Shown here piece by piece: positions 25,219 to 32,558 of a stretch of 64,000 bases of DNA (the stretch's first letter is position 1; each line of letters starts with the position of its first letter). Location of the stretch: the NCBI RefSeq assembly GCF_024519455.1, contig NZ_JALJRY010000008.1:132132-196131 (forward strand), in the 5' to 3' direction. The translations under genes and the position numbers were made by a program. The DNA comes from Streptomyces sp. STR69 (GTDB lineage: Bacteria > Actinomycetota > Actinomycetes > Streptomycetales > Streptomycetaceae). The notes under the pieces were generated by a model that was given only the letters and a program-made list of their open reading frames with translations, did no database searches and was not told the DNA's origin.

Positions 25219-25436
25219 TGTCGTGCCCCCGCCGTGGAGGTGTGGAGCCGGGCAAGTCGCAGTCCCTCGGCCTGAGTCGGTGCCTGGACGTTCCACTCGC
25301 CGCAGGAACACCAGCACCGGTAGCGGTCGCCGTCGGGGACGACGGCCTGGCCGTCGCAGGAACCCCCGCTGTTCGCCACGCTCGCCAGGAATTCGAGCGG
25401 CTTCTCCTCCAACGCGCTTTCGTAGTCGTCGCTCAT
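25215..25436 (-). CDS. Small Cys-rich hypothetical protein (73 aa)
   Basis: A 73-residue soluble protein with four Cys: one at 27 and a CxCxC cluster at 40, 42 and 44 (YRCWCSCGEWNV). This could hold a metal or Fe-S centre, or form a small zinc-ribbon-like fold. It is wedged in the operon, starting 3 bp after the DUF35 gene and ending in a GTGA overlap with the histidine-phosphatase-like gene, so co-production is nearly certain. I do not recognise the family. The tight coupling suggests a partner or accessory subunit of one of its neighbours. Confidence 0.75.
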   Translation of the reverse strand: MSDDYESALEEKPLEFLASVANSGGSCDGQAVVPDGDRYRCWCSCGEWNVQAPTQAEGLRLARLHTSTAGARQ

Positions 25437-25439
25437 GTC

Positions 25440-25880
25440 TCAGACTTCCTCGGCGGCCACGCGGAACACGGGCAGCAGCCAGCCGTCGGTGATGGGGTGG
25501 AAGTCGACGGTCAGCGCCAACCCGATGCGCACGTCCGCCGGTTCGACTCCGATCACGTTGCTGACCAGCCTCACCCCGGGCGCGTCCGGCAGTTCCACGA
25601 CGGCGGGGACCAGGGTCAGATCGGGCAGCCCGGGGTAGCCGTGCACCACGGCGAAGCTGTAGACCGTTGCGCGGCCCGACAGTTGGGGCCAGTCGACCGC
25701 CGTGGACTGGCACTCGGGGCAGAACGGGGTGGGCGGCAGCCGGAAGGTTCCGCAGTCGCCGCATCGCGGTGCCACCAGTCGCCGTTCCTTCGCGGCCTGC
25801 CAGAACGGCTCGGTGACGTGGTCCGTCGCGATCCGTACGACGTCCGAAGGCAACGCCGTCGCGAGACGCGCCCCGGTCAC
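25440..25880 (-). CDS. Zinc-ribbon/OB-fold DUF35 protein (thiolase partner)
   Basis: A 146-residue DUF35 protein: an N-terminal rubredoxin-like zinc ribbon with CGDC and CPEC, then an OB-fold expected to bind acyl-CoA. The GTG start at 25880 overlaps the stop of the thiolase-like gene (GTGA), preferred over the upstream in-frame ATG at 25937. In steroid side-chain degradation the DUF35 domain of ChsH2 forms a complex with the thiolase-like Ltp2 that acts as a retro-aldolase; the same coupled gene order here argues for an equivalent complex. Confidence 0.88.
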   Translation of the reverse strand: MTGARLATALPSDVVRIATDHVTEPFWQAAKERRLVAPRCGDCGTFRLPPTPFCPECQSTAVDWPQLSGRATVYSFAVVHGYPGLPDLTLVPAVVELPDAPGVRLVSNVIGVEPADVRIGLALTVDFHPITDGWLLPVFRVAAEEV

Positions 25881-27088
25881 CGGTCGCGTCCCAGGATCAG
25901 TCCGCTGACCGGCAGGCTCGCCGGACCGCCGGTGCACAGCGCGAACTCGGCGTCGTCGACCTGGTTGATCGCGATGCCGCGCATCTGCTCGACGCCTTCG
26001 ACGAGGTGGGTCATCCCGATGACGTACGCCTCGGAGAGCTGTCCGCCGTGCGGGTTGACCGCGACGGTCCCCGGCTTCCTGTGGCGGGAGTAGCGGATCG
26101 CGCCGCTCTCGACGAAGGGGCCGCCGTCGCCCTTGGCGCAGAAGCCGTAGTCCTCCAGTTGCATGAGCACCATCGGGGTGAAGTGGTCGTAGATCAGGGC
26201 CACATCGATGTCCTGGGGTGTGATGCCGGCCCGTTTGAAGAGGCGTCCGGCGATCGGTCCGTGGCCCGACGAGGTGAAGGTCTCGTCGGGCATGCCGTAC
26301 CAGGAGAAGCCGCGGCCCCAGTCCCGGGTGCCGCCGTGGGCGACGGCCACCACGGGGACCGGCTTCTGGCGCAGGTCGCGGGCGCGGTCGGCCGAGGTGG
26401 TGATCACGGCGACCGCACCCTCCGTCTCCAGGCAGAAGTCGTAGACGCAGAGCGGTTCGGCGATCATCCGTCCGCCGAAGTACTCCTCGCGGGTGAGGGG
26501 CGTCTTCTTGATGGCCTTGGGGCGGTTGAGGGCGTTCTGGCGGGTGGAGACGGCGATCTCGGCGAACGCGTCCCGGGTGGTGCCGTACTCGTGCATGTGA
26601 CGGCGGGCCAGGACCGACATCAGATGGCCCGGGCCCGCCAGTCCGGACGGCTGGAGGAAGGAGCTGATCGGGGTCACCGGCTTGGCCGCTATCACCGTGC
26701 CGAGGCGCTGCCGCTGCTGTTGCAGGGCCATGACCGTGACGACGACGCTCGCGTCACCGGCGACGATCGCCGCGCGGGCGAGGCCGATCGAGCCCGCCGA
26801 GCCGCCGCCCCCGTTCGTGAGCGACGCCGAGAAGCGGACCTCGGGGATACCCAGAGTCTCCATGAAGTCGACGGACTCCATCTTGTCGCCGTAGCCCGCA
26901 CCGGCGCCCGAGTAGTAGGCGAAGCCGTCGATCTCCTTCACGGAGAGACCGGCGTCGGCGCAGGCGGCGAGGATGGCCTCGCCGGCGAGGTGCGTGATGC
27001 TCTTGTCGGCGGACTCTCCGCGTCGGTAGTAGGGCGTGGCGCCGACGCCGACGATCGCCACGTCGCGCAGTCCCGAATCCCGAGGCAT
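25877..27088 (-). CDS. Thiolase-fold protein lacking the nucleophilic Cys; probable acyl-CoA aldolase subunit
   Basis: A 403-residue protein of the SCP-x/lipid-transfer thiolase-like group. Where true thiolases carry the acyl-accepting Cys this protein reads TNGGGGSAGS (91-100), and the usual GHP histidine motif is replaced by NPHGGQLSEAYVIG (345-358); a C-terminal CTGG (385-388) is kept. Tyr300 (IYDHFT) and Tyr355 may correspond to the two active-site tyrosines of the aldolase Ltp2. Loss of the Cys makes ordinary thiolysis unlikely and fits retro-aldol cleavage of a beta-hydroxyacyl-CoA together with the coupled DUF35 protein. It starts 4 bp after the amidohydrolase gene. Confidence 0.87.
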   Translation of the reverse strand: MPRDSGLRDVAIVGVGATPYYRRGESADKSITHLAGEAILAACADAGLSVKEIDGFAYYSGAGAGYGDKMESVDFMETLGIPEVRFSASLTNGGGGSAGSIGLARAAIVAGDASVVVTVMALQQQRQRLGTVIAAKPVTPISSFLQPSGLAGPGHLMSVLARRHMHEYGTTRDAFAEIAVSTRQNALNRPKAIKKTPLTREEYFGGRMIAEPLCVYDFCLETEGAVAVITTSADRARDLRQKPVPVVAVAHGGTRDWGRGFSWYGMPDETFTSSGHGPIAGRLFKRAGITPQDIDVALIYDHFTPMVLMQLEDYGFCAKGDGGPFVESGAIRYSRHRKPGTVAVNPHGGQLSEAYVIGMTHLVEGVEQMRGIAINQVDDAEFALCTGGPASLPVSGLILGRDR

Positions 27089-27092
27089 CGGC

Positions 27093-28217
27093 TCAGACCC
27101 CGTTCGTGGGGACCGGCGGCACCTGCGGGAAGAGTTCGAAGAACGCGCCCTGGGTGATCCGCAGCCGGGTCTCGTCCGGGACGCCGTCGAACAACGACGT
27201 CAGGGTGTCCTGCGTGTGCCCGAACGTGCCTTCCATGTGCGGGTAGTCGGAGCCGAACATGACGTTCCGGTAGCCCATCGACTCGAACGCGGCGACCGCC
27301 GTCTCGTCGTGCTGGAAGGAGGCGTACACCTGGGTCATCAGGGTTTCCTTCGGGTCCCGTTCGAGTGTGGGACGCACCGCCATGTGGTGCTGGCGGTAGC
27401 CCTCCCGCATACGGTCGCCCAGGAACGGGATCCAGGTGGCGCCGCCCTCGGAGATCAGCACCTTCAGCTCCGGGTGCCGGTCGAGGGCGCCGGAGGCCAC
27501 CAGCTTCATCGCGGCCCGCTGGCCGGAGAACGTCGTCTCCGCGTAGTTCATGACCGCGCCGCCGGGGCCGCGGTAGACCAGGCCCGCGCCGCCGGTCGTC
27601 ATGTCCACCGGATCGGTGCCGATGTGGAAGGCGAGGACGATCCGGGCGCGTTCGGCGGCCTCCCAGAACGGCTCCCAGTCGGATCGGTGCCAGTCCGGTG
27701 CGCTGGGGTGCGGGGTGGTGGGCAGGAACACGGCACGGAAGCCCTGTTCGGCGGCCCACTCCAGTTCGGCGATCGCGTCCTGGACCACCAGCGTCGACAC
27801 CTGCGCGGTCACGACGTAGCGGTCCGAGACCGCCGCGATCTCCTCCAACGCCCACTCGTTGCTCGCCCGCATACACGCCTTGAGCAGTTCGGGCGTCCGG
27901 AAGGTCGAGGACCACATGCCCAGTGACGGGAAGATGACCTCGCCCCAGACGCCCTCCTGGTCCAGGTCGCGAAGGCGGGCCCGCGCGTCCCGGATGCCCT
28001 GCGCCTTGCGGCTCTCCTCCAGGAACTCCCTGGCCACCGAGGTCGGCAGTTTCCGACGGAACGACTGACCGTCGACATGCACCGTCTCGTACTCCCCGTC
28101 CGGATCCTTCTCGGACTTGGGCGTCAGATCGGCGAGCCGCTTGGGGAGTCGCGACTCCCAGAGATCACCCGGTTCGAGGAAGTGGGAGTCGCCGGAGTTG
28201 GTCCAGATCTTCGGCAT
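27093..28217 (-). CDS. Amidohydrolase-2 family metal-dependent hydrolase/decarboxylase
   Basis: A 374-residue TIM-barrel enzyme of the ACMSD-like amidohydrolase group. The N-terminal metal motif is GDSHFLEP (Asp10, His12), with LAFHIG in mid-protein, KVLISEGGATWIPFL and a C-terminal FGSDYPHMEG carrying the conserved Asp. Relatives hydrolyse C-C or C-N bonds or decarboxylate beta-keto and aromatic acids using a metal ion. It is the first gene of the minus-strand catabolic operon, with a well-placed promoter and operator upstream, so it may open a ring or remove CO2 early in the pathway. The exact reaction cannot be read from the sequence. Confidence 0.88.
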   Translation of the reverse strand: MPKIWTNSGDSHFLEPGDLWESRLPKRLADLTPKSEKDPDGEYETVHVDGQSFRRKLPTSVAREFLEESRKAQGIRDARARLRDLDQEGVWGEVIFPSLGMWSSTFRTPELLKACMRASNEWALEEIAAVSDRYVVTAQVSTLVVQDAIAELEWAAEQGFRAVFLPTTPHPSAPDWHRSDWEPFWEAAERARIVLAFHIGTDPVDMTTGGAGLVYRGPGGAVMNYAETTFSGQRAAMKLVASGALDRHPELKVLISEGGATWIPFLGDRMREGYRQHHMAVRPTLERDPKETLMTQVYASFQHDETAVAAFESMGYRNVMFGSDYPHMEGTFGHTQDTLTSLFDGVPDETRLRITQGAFFELFPQVPPVPTNGV

Positions 28218-28278
28218 CGTGTGAAGTCCTCCGGAAGTAGGGAGGGTTGAGGCCTGCGTCGGCAGGTCTTCGCAGTGA

Positions 28279-28307
28279 ACTGTTCCATCGACCGGGCCCT
28301 CTGTCCA
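28279..28307 (-). promoter_or_regulatory. Predicted promoter of the first catabolic operon
   Basis: On the minus strand TGGACA (28307-28302), 17 bp, then AACAGT (28284-28279). Taken alone this is a modest promoter, but the same arrangement, with matching distance to the operator, is found before the MaoC operon (41200-41252), which supports both. Confidence 0.6.
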
Positions 28308-28313
28308 TACTTT

Positions 28314-28331
28314 CTAATACATCTCCATTAG
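28314..28331. promoter_or_regulatory. Putative TetR operator, copy 1
   Basis: CTAATACATCTCCATTAG: CTAAT and ATTAG arms around 8 bases, between the amidohydrolase and the divergent TetR gene, just upstream of the operon's -35 box. A close relative with the same outer context (TTTCTAA) lies at 41235-41252, so one regulator probably binds both. Confidence 0.65.
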
Positions 28332-28375
28332 TTTTGGCGTTGCGCGTGCCACGCCGCATCCATGAACATGAGGCC

Positions 28376-29062
28376 ATGGCAGTGGACGAGAAGGCCGCGG
28401 GCCGCAGACGCCGGCACACCACGGGGGAGGCGACCCGTGAACTGCTGATGACGACCGCCGAGCGGCTCTTCGCCGAGCGAGGGGTCGAGGGTGTGACCCT
28501 GCGGGAGATCCAGATGGAGGCGGGGCAGTCGAACTCGTCGGTCATCACCTACCACTTCGGCTCCAAGGCGGGCCTGGTCCGGGACCTGATCGCCTTCCGC
28601 TACCGCACCATCGACGCGCGCCGGGCCGTACTCCTGGAGGAAGCCCGCGCCGACGGCGTGGCCGAGGACCCCCTCGCGGCGGTGTGGCTGGTGGTGCGCC
28701 CGCTGATCGAGAGCATCGAGGCCGGCGAGATGTTCGTACCGTTCCTGGCCCGGCTGGCCCCCGCCACATCGGACGCGGAGTACTGGCCGCGCCAGATCGA
28801 GGACGCGACCGACGTACTCCAGGAGTTGGTGCCCGAACTGCTCGGCGCGCTGCCCGACCGGGTACGGCGGGGTCGCGAGGTGCAGCTCTACAACAGCGTG
28901 CTCAACCTCCTGGGCGACCACGCGCGCAACCGGCACCCGATCAGTGACGCCCAGCTCAACAACTACATCGACGGCTGGGTGGGCATGCTCACCGCGCCCG
29001 TCTCGGCGGTGACGTACGACCTCATGGAGGACGAGGCGCGGGCGAAGCGCCGACGCGGCTGA
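28376..29062 (+). CDS. TetR-family regulator, probable controller of both catabolic operons
   Basis: A 228-residue TetR protein. The DNA-binding domain is at about 17-65 (TRELLMTTAERLFAERGVEG, then LREIQMEAGQSNSSVITYHF), where YHFGSK is the usual end of the helix-turn-helix. The rest is an all-helical ligand-binding domain. The ATG at 28376 is chosen because GAGG lies just upstream and the in-frame start at 28247 would run through the operator. It diverges from the first catabolic operon and the intergenic palindrome is its likely site; a matching palindrome lies before the MaoC operon. By analogy with KstR-type regulators the effector may be an acyl-CoA intermediate. Confidence 0.9.
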   Translation: MAVDEKAAGRRRRHTTGEATRELLMTTAERLFAERGVEGVTLREIQMEAGQSNSSVITYHFGSKAGLVRDLIAFRYRTIDARRAVLLEEARADGVAEDPLAAVWLVVRPLIESIEAGEMFVPFLARLAPATSDAEYWPRQIEDATDVLQELVPELLGALPDRVRRGREVQLYNSVLNLLGDHARNRHPISDAQLNNYIDGWVGMLTAPVSAVTYDLMEDEARAKRRRG

Positions 29063-29082
29063 CCCGGTCCCTGGGGGAGGAC

Positions 29083-29103
29083 GCCGACCTCGGCAGGGTC
29101 GGC
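29083..29103 (+). terminator. Hairpin after the TetR gene
   Basis: GCCGACC, seven bases, GGTCGGC: perfect 7-bp stem 20 bp after the TetR stop, without a T tract. It probably separates tetR from the LAL gene downstream. Confidence 0.55.
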
Positions 29104-29128
29104 GAGGCGAGGCGTCCCGGCCGGCACG

Positions 29129-29140
29129 GTCAATATTGAC
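29129..29140. promoter_or_regulatory. Perfect 12-bp palindrome upstream of the LAL gene
   Basis: GTCAATATTGAC is a perfect AT-rich palindrome in an otherwise GC-rich region, 150 bp before the LAL start. It is a good operator candidate; TTGAC in its right half could also be a -35 element. Confidence 0.45.
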
Positions 29141-29290
29141 GCAGGGTCAGAAGTGCTTGGGGAGAGTGCAGTTGTGGCATACCCGGGCACGTTTGGTTTG
29201 GGCGTCGTGGCATGCTGCGGTGTCGGGACTCGCACACGTGGTCGGCGCCTGGGTCGCACACACTCGGGGCGCGGGGGGAAAGGCGGTCGG

Positions 29291-32200
29291 ATGGAGCGCT
29301 CTGCGGACGGCGGCCTTCCGCGTGTGCTGCCCGGCGTCAGTGTTCCGCGTTTTGTCGGCCGGGCGGTCGAACTGCACCGGCTGACGGACGCCTTGGCCCG
29401 GCCGCCGGCCACGGTTCTCGTCGAGGGCGAGGCCGGTATCGGCAAGAGCCGGCTCGTTCAGGAGGCGCTGGACGAGCCCGGTGTCGCTGCCCAGCGGCCA
29501 CTGGCCGCCGTATGCCCTCCGTTCCGGGAGGCACTCACCCTGGGCCCGGTCGTCGATGCCGCCCGCGAAGCCATGCCCGATGTGGCCGAGTTGAGCCTCA
29601 CCTCCCTCGCCGGGGTGCTGCGACCGCTGTTCCCCGAGTGGGGGCAGGATCTGCCGCCGGCCCCCGAGGCGCTGTCGGACGCGGGCGCCGCCCGGCACCG
29701 GCTGTTTCGCGCACTGGCCGAACTGCTGGACGCGATGGGAGTCGGCGTGCTGGTCCTGGAGGACGTCCACTGGGCCGACGAAGCCACCCTGGACTTCCTG
29801 CTGTTCCTCGCCTCCCGCCGTTCCCGCCGGATGAGCCTGGTGCTGACCTACCGTCCCGAGGACGTGGCGCCGGAGTCCGCGCTGATGCGGCTGACCTCCC
29901 GGCCCCAGTCCGGTACCGGACACGTACGGATCTGTCTTGGTGCGCTGGACGTGGCGCAGACCGCCGAGTTGATGTCGTCGATGCTCGACGGGGAACATGT
30001 CTCCGAGGCTTTCGCGTCGTTCCTCCAGGAGCGGACCGACGGTGTGCCGCTGGCGATCGAGGAGTCCGTCCGGCTGCTGCGCGACCGGGCCGATCTGGTC
30101 CGGCGCGACGGCGAGTGGGTGCGCAGGACGCTGGCGGACATCGCTGTGCCGCCCACGATCCGGGACGCCGTCGCCGAGCGTGTCTCGCATCTCACCCCGA
30201 TCGCGCAACGGGTGCTGCAGGCCGCCTCCGTGCTGGCCGAACCGGTCGGCCCGGCCGTCCTCGCGACGGTGAGCGGGCTCTCGGACAACGTTGCCGGAGG
30301 GGCCGTCGACGCCGCCGTACGCAGTGGACTGCTCGGCGAGGACCGGGCCGGCCGGGTCAGTTTCCGGCACGCGCTGGCGGCCCGCGCGGTCTACGACATG
30401 ACGCCCGCGCCCGATCGCCGGGCCCTGCACCTTGGAGCGGGCCGCTCGCTGCGGGCCATGACGCCGCAGCCGGTGGCCCGGCTCGCCCACCACTACCGGG
30501 AGGCGGGGGACACCGGGCAGTGGCGCGAGTACGCGGAACGGACCGCCGACCTCGCGCTGGCCTCCGGGGACCATCGCACCGCCGTCGGACTGCTGCACGA
30601 GTTGCTCACCGGGAGCGATCCGCCCGCCGCCTCGGTGGCCCGGTGGGCACAGAAGATGCCGGTCCTGGCCTTCGCCGGGCTCGTCGCCCGCGGCGACCTG
30701 ATCCGCGCGCTGCGCAGGGTGCTGGACGGGGAGGCGCTCGCCCCGCACGACCGCGCGGCCGTCCGCATTCAACTGGGGAGGATGCTGCTACAGGTGGCCG
30801 AGTACGCGGCCGGTGCGGCGGAACTGGAGAGGGCACTGCCGGATCTGGCCGACGAACCGTTCCAGGCAGCCTGGGCGATGACCACGCTCGGCAGTCCGCC
30901 GAGCACCCTGATGTCCGCCGGGGAGCACCGCCGTTGGCTGGACCGGGCGGCCGACGCGGCCCGGCTGCCGATGACGGCCGACCAGCGGCTGGCTCTCGTG
31001 GTGGACCGGGCAACCGCCCTGCTGGACATGGGCGACGAGGCCGGCTGGGCTGTGGCCGCGGAACTGCCCGACACCGCGACGACGCCCGCAGGAATGATGC
31101 AGCTGACCCGCAGCGGACTCAATATCGGTAACGCGGCCATGCGTTGGGGCCGCTACGGCGAGGCCAGAGCGCTGCTGACGACCGGGCTGGCCAGGGCCGA
31201 GGAACACCGGTACCTGCGGCTGCACGACATGATCCTGGTGACGCTGGTGCACCTGGACTGGTTCACCGGCGCCTGGGACGGACTGGCCAGGCGAGCCGCA
31301 GCCCTGGCGGCGGTGGACGAGGAACCTCTGCTCCAGCTGGACGCGCTGCTGGTAACGGCCCTGCTGGACGGGGCCGTTGGCGGCGCCGGAGCGGATCCCG
31401 CCCCCGTGGCGGCGGCCGTAGACGGGACCGGGACTGCGACCGAGACCGGGACCGTCGAGGAGCGGCTGCGCCAGGTGCTCGACGCGGGGCTGCGGCGGGG
31501 CATCGTGGATCTGCCGCTGGAGCCCGCGGCAGCCCTGGCGCGGATCCGGCTCGCCGAGGGGTCGGCCGCCGAGGCGCTGGAGCTGACGGACGGACCGGCC
31601 GACGTCGTGGCTCGCAAGAACATCTGGTTGTGGGCCACCGAGTTCGCTCCGGTGCGCACCGGAGCGCTGCTCGCACTCCAACGGCCGGACCAGGCAAGGA
31701 AGTTCGTCGCGGACCTGGCCGAAGGGCTCAGCGGCAGGAACCTGCCGGGAGCGGACGCGGCCCTGGAGACATGTCGCGGGGTACTGGCAGAAGGAGAGGG
31801 CCGCAGCGTCGAGGCAGCCGCCGCGTTCGGCCGGGCCGCCACCGCCTGGAAACGCCTGCCCCGGCCGTACGACGCACTGCTCGCGGCCGAACGCCGGGCC
31901 GGCTGCCTGCTGGCAGCGGGGGACAGGGACAACGGACTGGCCGAACTCGCCCGCGCCCAGGCCGGGTTCACGGCTCTGGGAGCCCGGACGGACGCCGCCC
32001 GGGTGCACGCCGCACGCCGTGCGGCCGGGGCGCCGGTACGAGAGGTGTGGCGCGGCGGGCGGCGCGGATACGGCGACCAACTGTCCCCGCGCGAGCTGGA
32101 AGTCGTCCGGCTGATGCTCACCGGCCTGACCAACCCGGCCATCGCACGCGCACTTTCGCGTTCCCCGAAGACCATCGCCACGCAACTGAACTCCGCGATG

Positions 32201-32305
32201 CGCAAATACGGAGTGACCTCGCGTACCGCACTCGCGGTCAGCCTGACACAGGCCGGAATCACCCCGTCGGAAGGCGACGCCACCGGCGTCGGCTCCGATC
32301 TTTAG
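29291..32305 (+). CDS. Large ATP-binding LuxR-family (LAL) transcriptional regulator
   Basis: A 1004-residue regulator of the LAL/MalT-like STAND group. Near the N-terminus is an AAA-type NTPase with Walker A GEAGIGKS (46-53) and Walker B VLVLEDVHWADEATLDFL. The middle is a long helical, TPR-like region rich in Ala and Leu. The C-terminus has a LuxR helix-turn-helix (LSPRELEVVRLMLTGLTNPA and following residues). LAL proteins often activate secondary-metabolite or sugar pathways on ligand and ATP binding. The ATG at 29291 follows GGGGAAAGG at good spacing; an upstream in-frame start at 29153 has no such site. It lies between the two arms of the catabolic locus and before a secreted peptidase, so its targets could be either, or neither. 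Confidence 0.9.
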   Translation: MERSADGGLPRVLPGVSVPRFVGRAVELHRLTDALARPPATVLVEGEAGIGKSRLVQEALDEPGVAAQRPLAAVCPPFREALTLGPVVDAAREAMPDVAELSLTSLAGVLRPLFPEWGQDLPPAPEALSDAGAARHRLFRALAELLDAMGVGVLVLEDVHWADEATLDFLLFLASRRSRRMSLVLTYRPEDVAPESALMRLTSRPQSGTGHVRICLGALDVAQTAELMSSMLDGEHVSEAFASFLQERTDGVPLAIEESVRLLRDRADLVRRDGEWVRRTLADIAVPPTIRDAVAERVSHLTPIAQRVLQAASVLAEPVGPAVLATVSGLSDNVAGGAVDAAVRSGLLGEDRAGRVSFRHALAARAVYDMTPAPDRRALHLGAGRSLRAMTPQPVARLAHHYREAGDTGQWREYAERTADLALASGDHRTAVGLLHELLTGSDPPAASVARWAQKMPVLAFAGLVARGDLIRALRRVLDGEALAPHDRAAVRIQLGRMLLQVAEYAAGAAELERALPDLADEPFQAAWAMTTLGSPPSTLMSAGEHRRWLDRAADAARLPMTADQRLALVVDRATALLDMGDEAGWAVAAELPDTATTPAGMMQLTRSGLNIGNAAMRWGRYGEARALLTTGLARAEEHRYLRLHDMILVTLVHLDWFTGAWDGLARRAAALAAVDEEPLLQLDALLVTALLDGAVGGAGADPAPVAAAVDGTGTATETGTVEERLRQVLDAGLRRGIVDLPLEPAAALARIRLAEGSAAEALELTDGPADVVARKNIWLWATEFAPVRTGALLALQRPDQARKFVADLAEGLSGRNLPGADAALETCRGVLAEGEGRSVEAAAAFGRAATAWKRLPRPYDALLAAERRAGCLLAAGDRDNGLAELARAQAGFTALGARTDAARVHAARRAAGAPVREVWRGGRRGYGDQLSPRELEVVRLMLTGLTNPAIARALSRSPKTIATQLNSAMRKYGVTSRTALAVSLTQAGITPSEGDATGVGSDL

Positions 32306-32365
32306 GTCATCCGCCCCATCGCGAAGCCACCCGGCAGCCGTCGATACTCAGTGCGCGCAGGGTCC

Positions 32366-32379
32366 GCAGGCCGGCCTGC
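32366..32379. repeat. Perfect 14-bp palindrome
   Basis: GCAGGCCGGCCTGC lies 61 bp after the LAL stop and 9 bp before a possible small gene. It could be an operator or a weak hairpin; GC-only palindromes carry less weight in this genome. Confidence 0.3.
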
Positions 32380-32387
32380 ACCTGGAC

Positions 32388-32558
32388 ATGACCGGAGAGG
32401 CATCCATCCGTCGGATGAGCAGCGCACCCCCCGAACCGACACGCCCCGAACCGACACCCCCTGAACCGACGCCCGCCGCACCGGGTGTACCTGCCGACGA
32501 CACGACGGCAGACCCCGCCTGCGAGGACGACTCGTACAGCGGTTACGAACCCCTGTGA
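32388..32558 (+). CDS. Possible small Pro/Glu/Thr-rich protein (56 aa) coupled to the S53 peptidase gene
   Basis: An open frame from ATG 32388, or ATG 32415 with GGAGAGG 15 bases upstream, ending at 32558, where TGA overlaps a possible GTG start of the S53 peptidase (GTGA). The product has a repeated PEPT stretch (EPTRPEPTPPEPTPAAP) and an acidic tail with one Cys, ending CEDDSYSGYEPL. Third-position GC is lower than in neighbouring genes, so reality is uncertain. If real it is translationally coupled to the peptidase and could be a leader peptide, a substrate or a processed peptide precursor. I know no family. Confidence 0.35.
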   Translation: MTGEASIRRMSSAPPEPTRPEPTPPEPTPAAPGVPADDTTADPACEDDSYSGYEPL

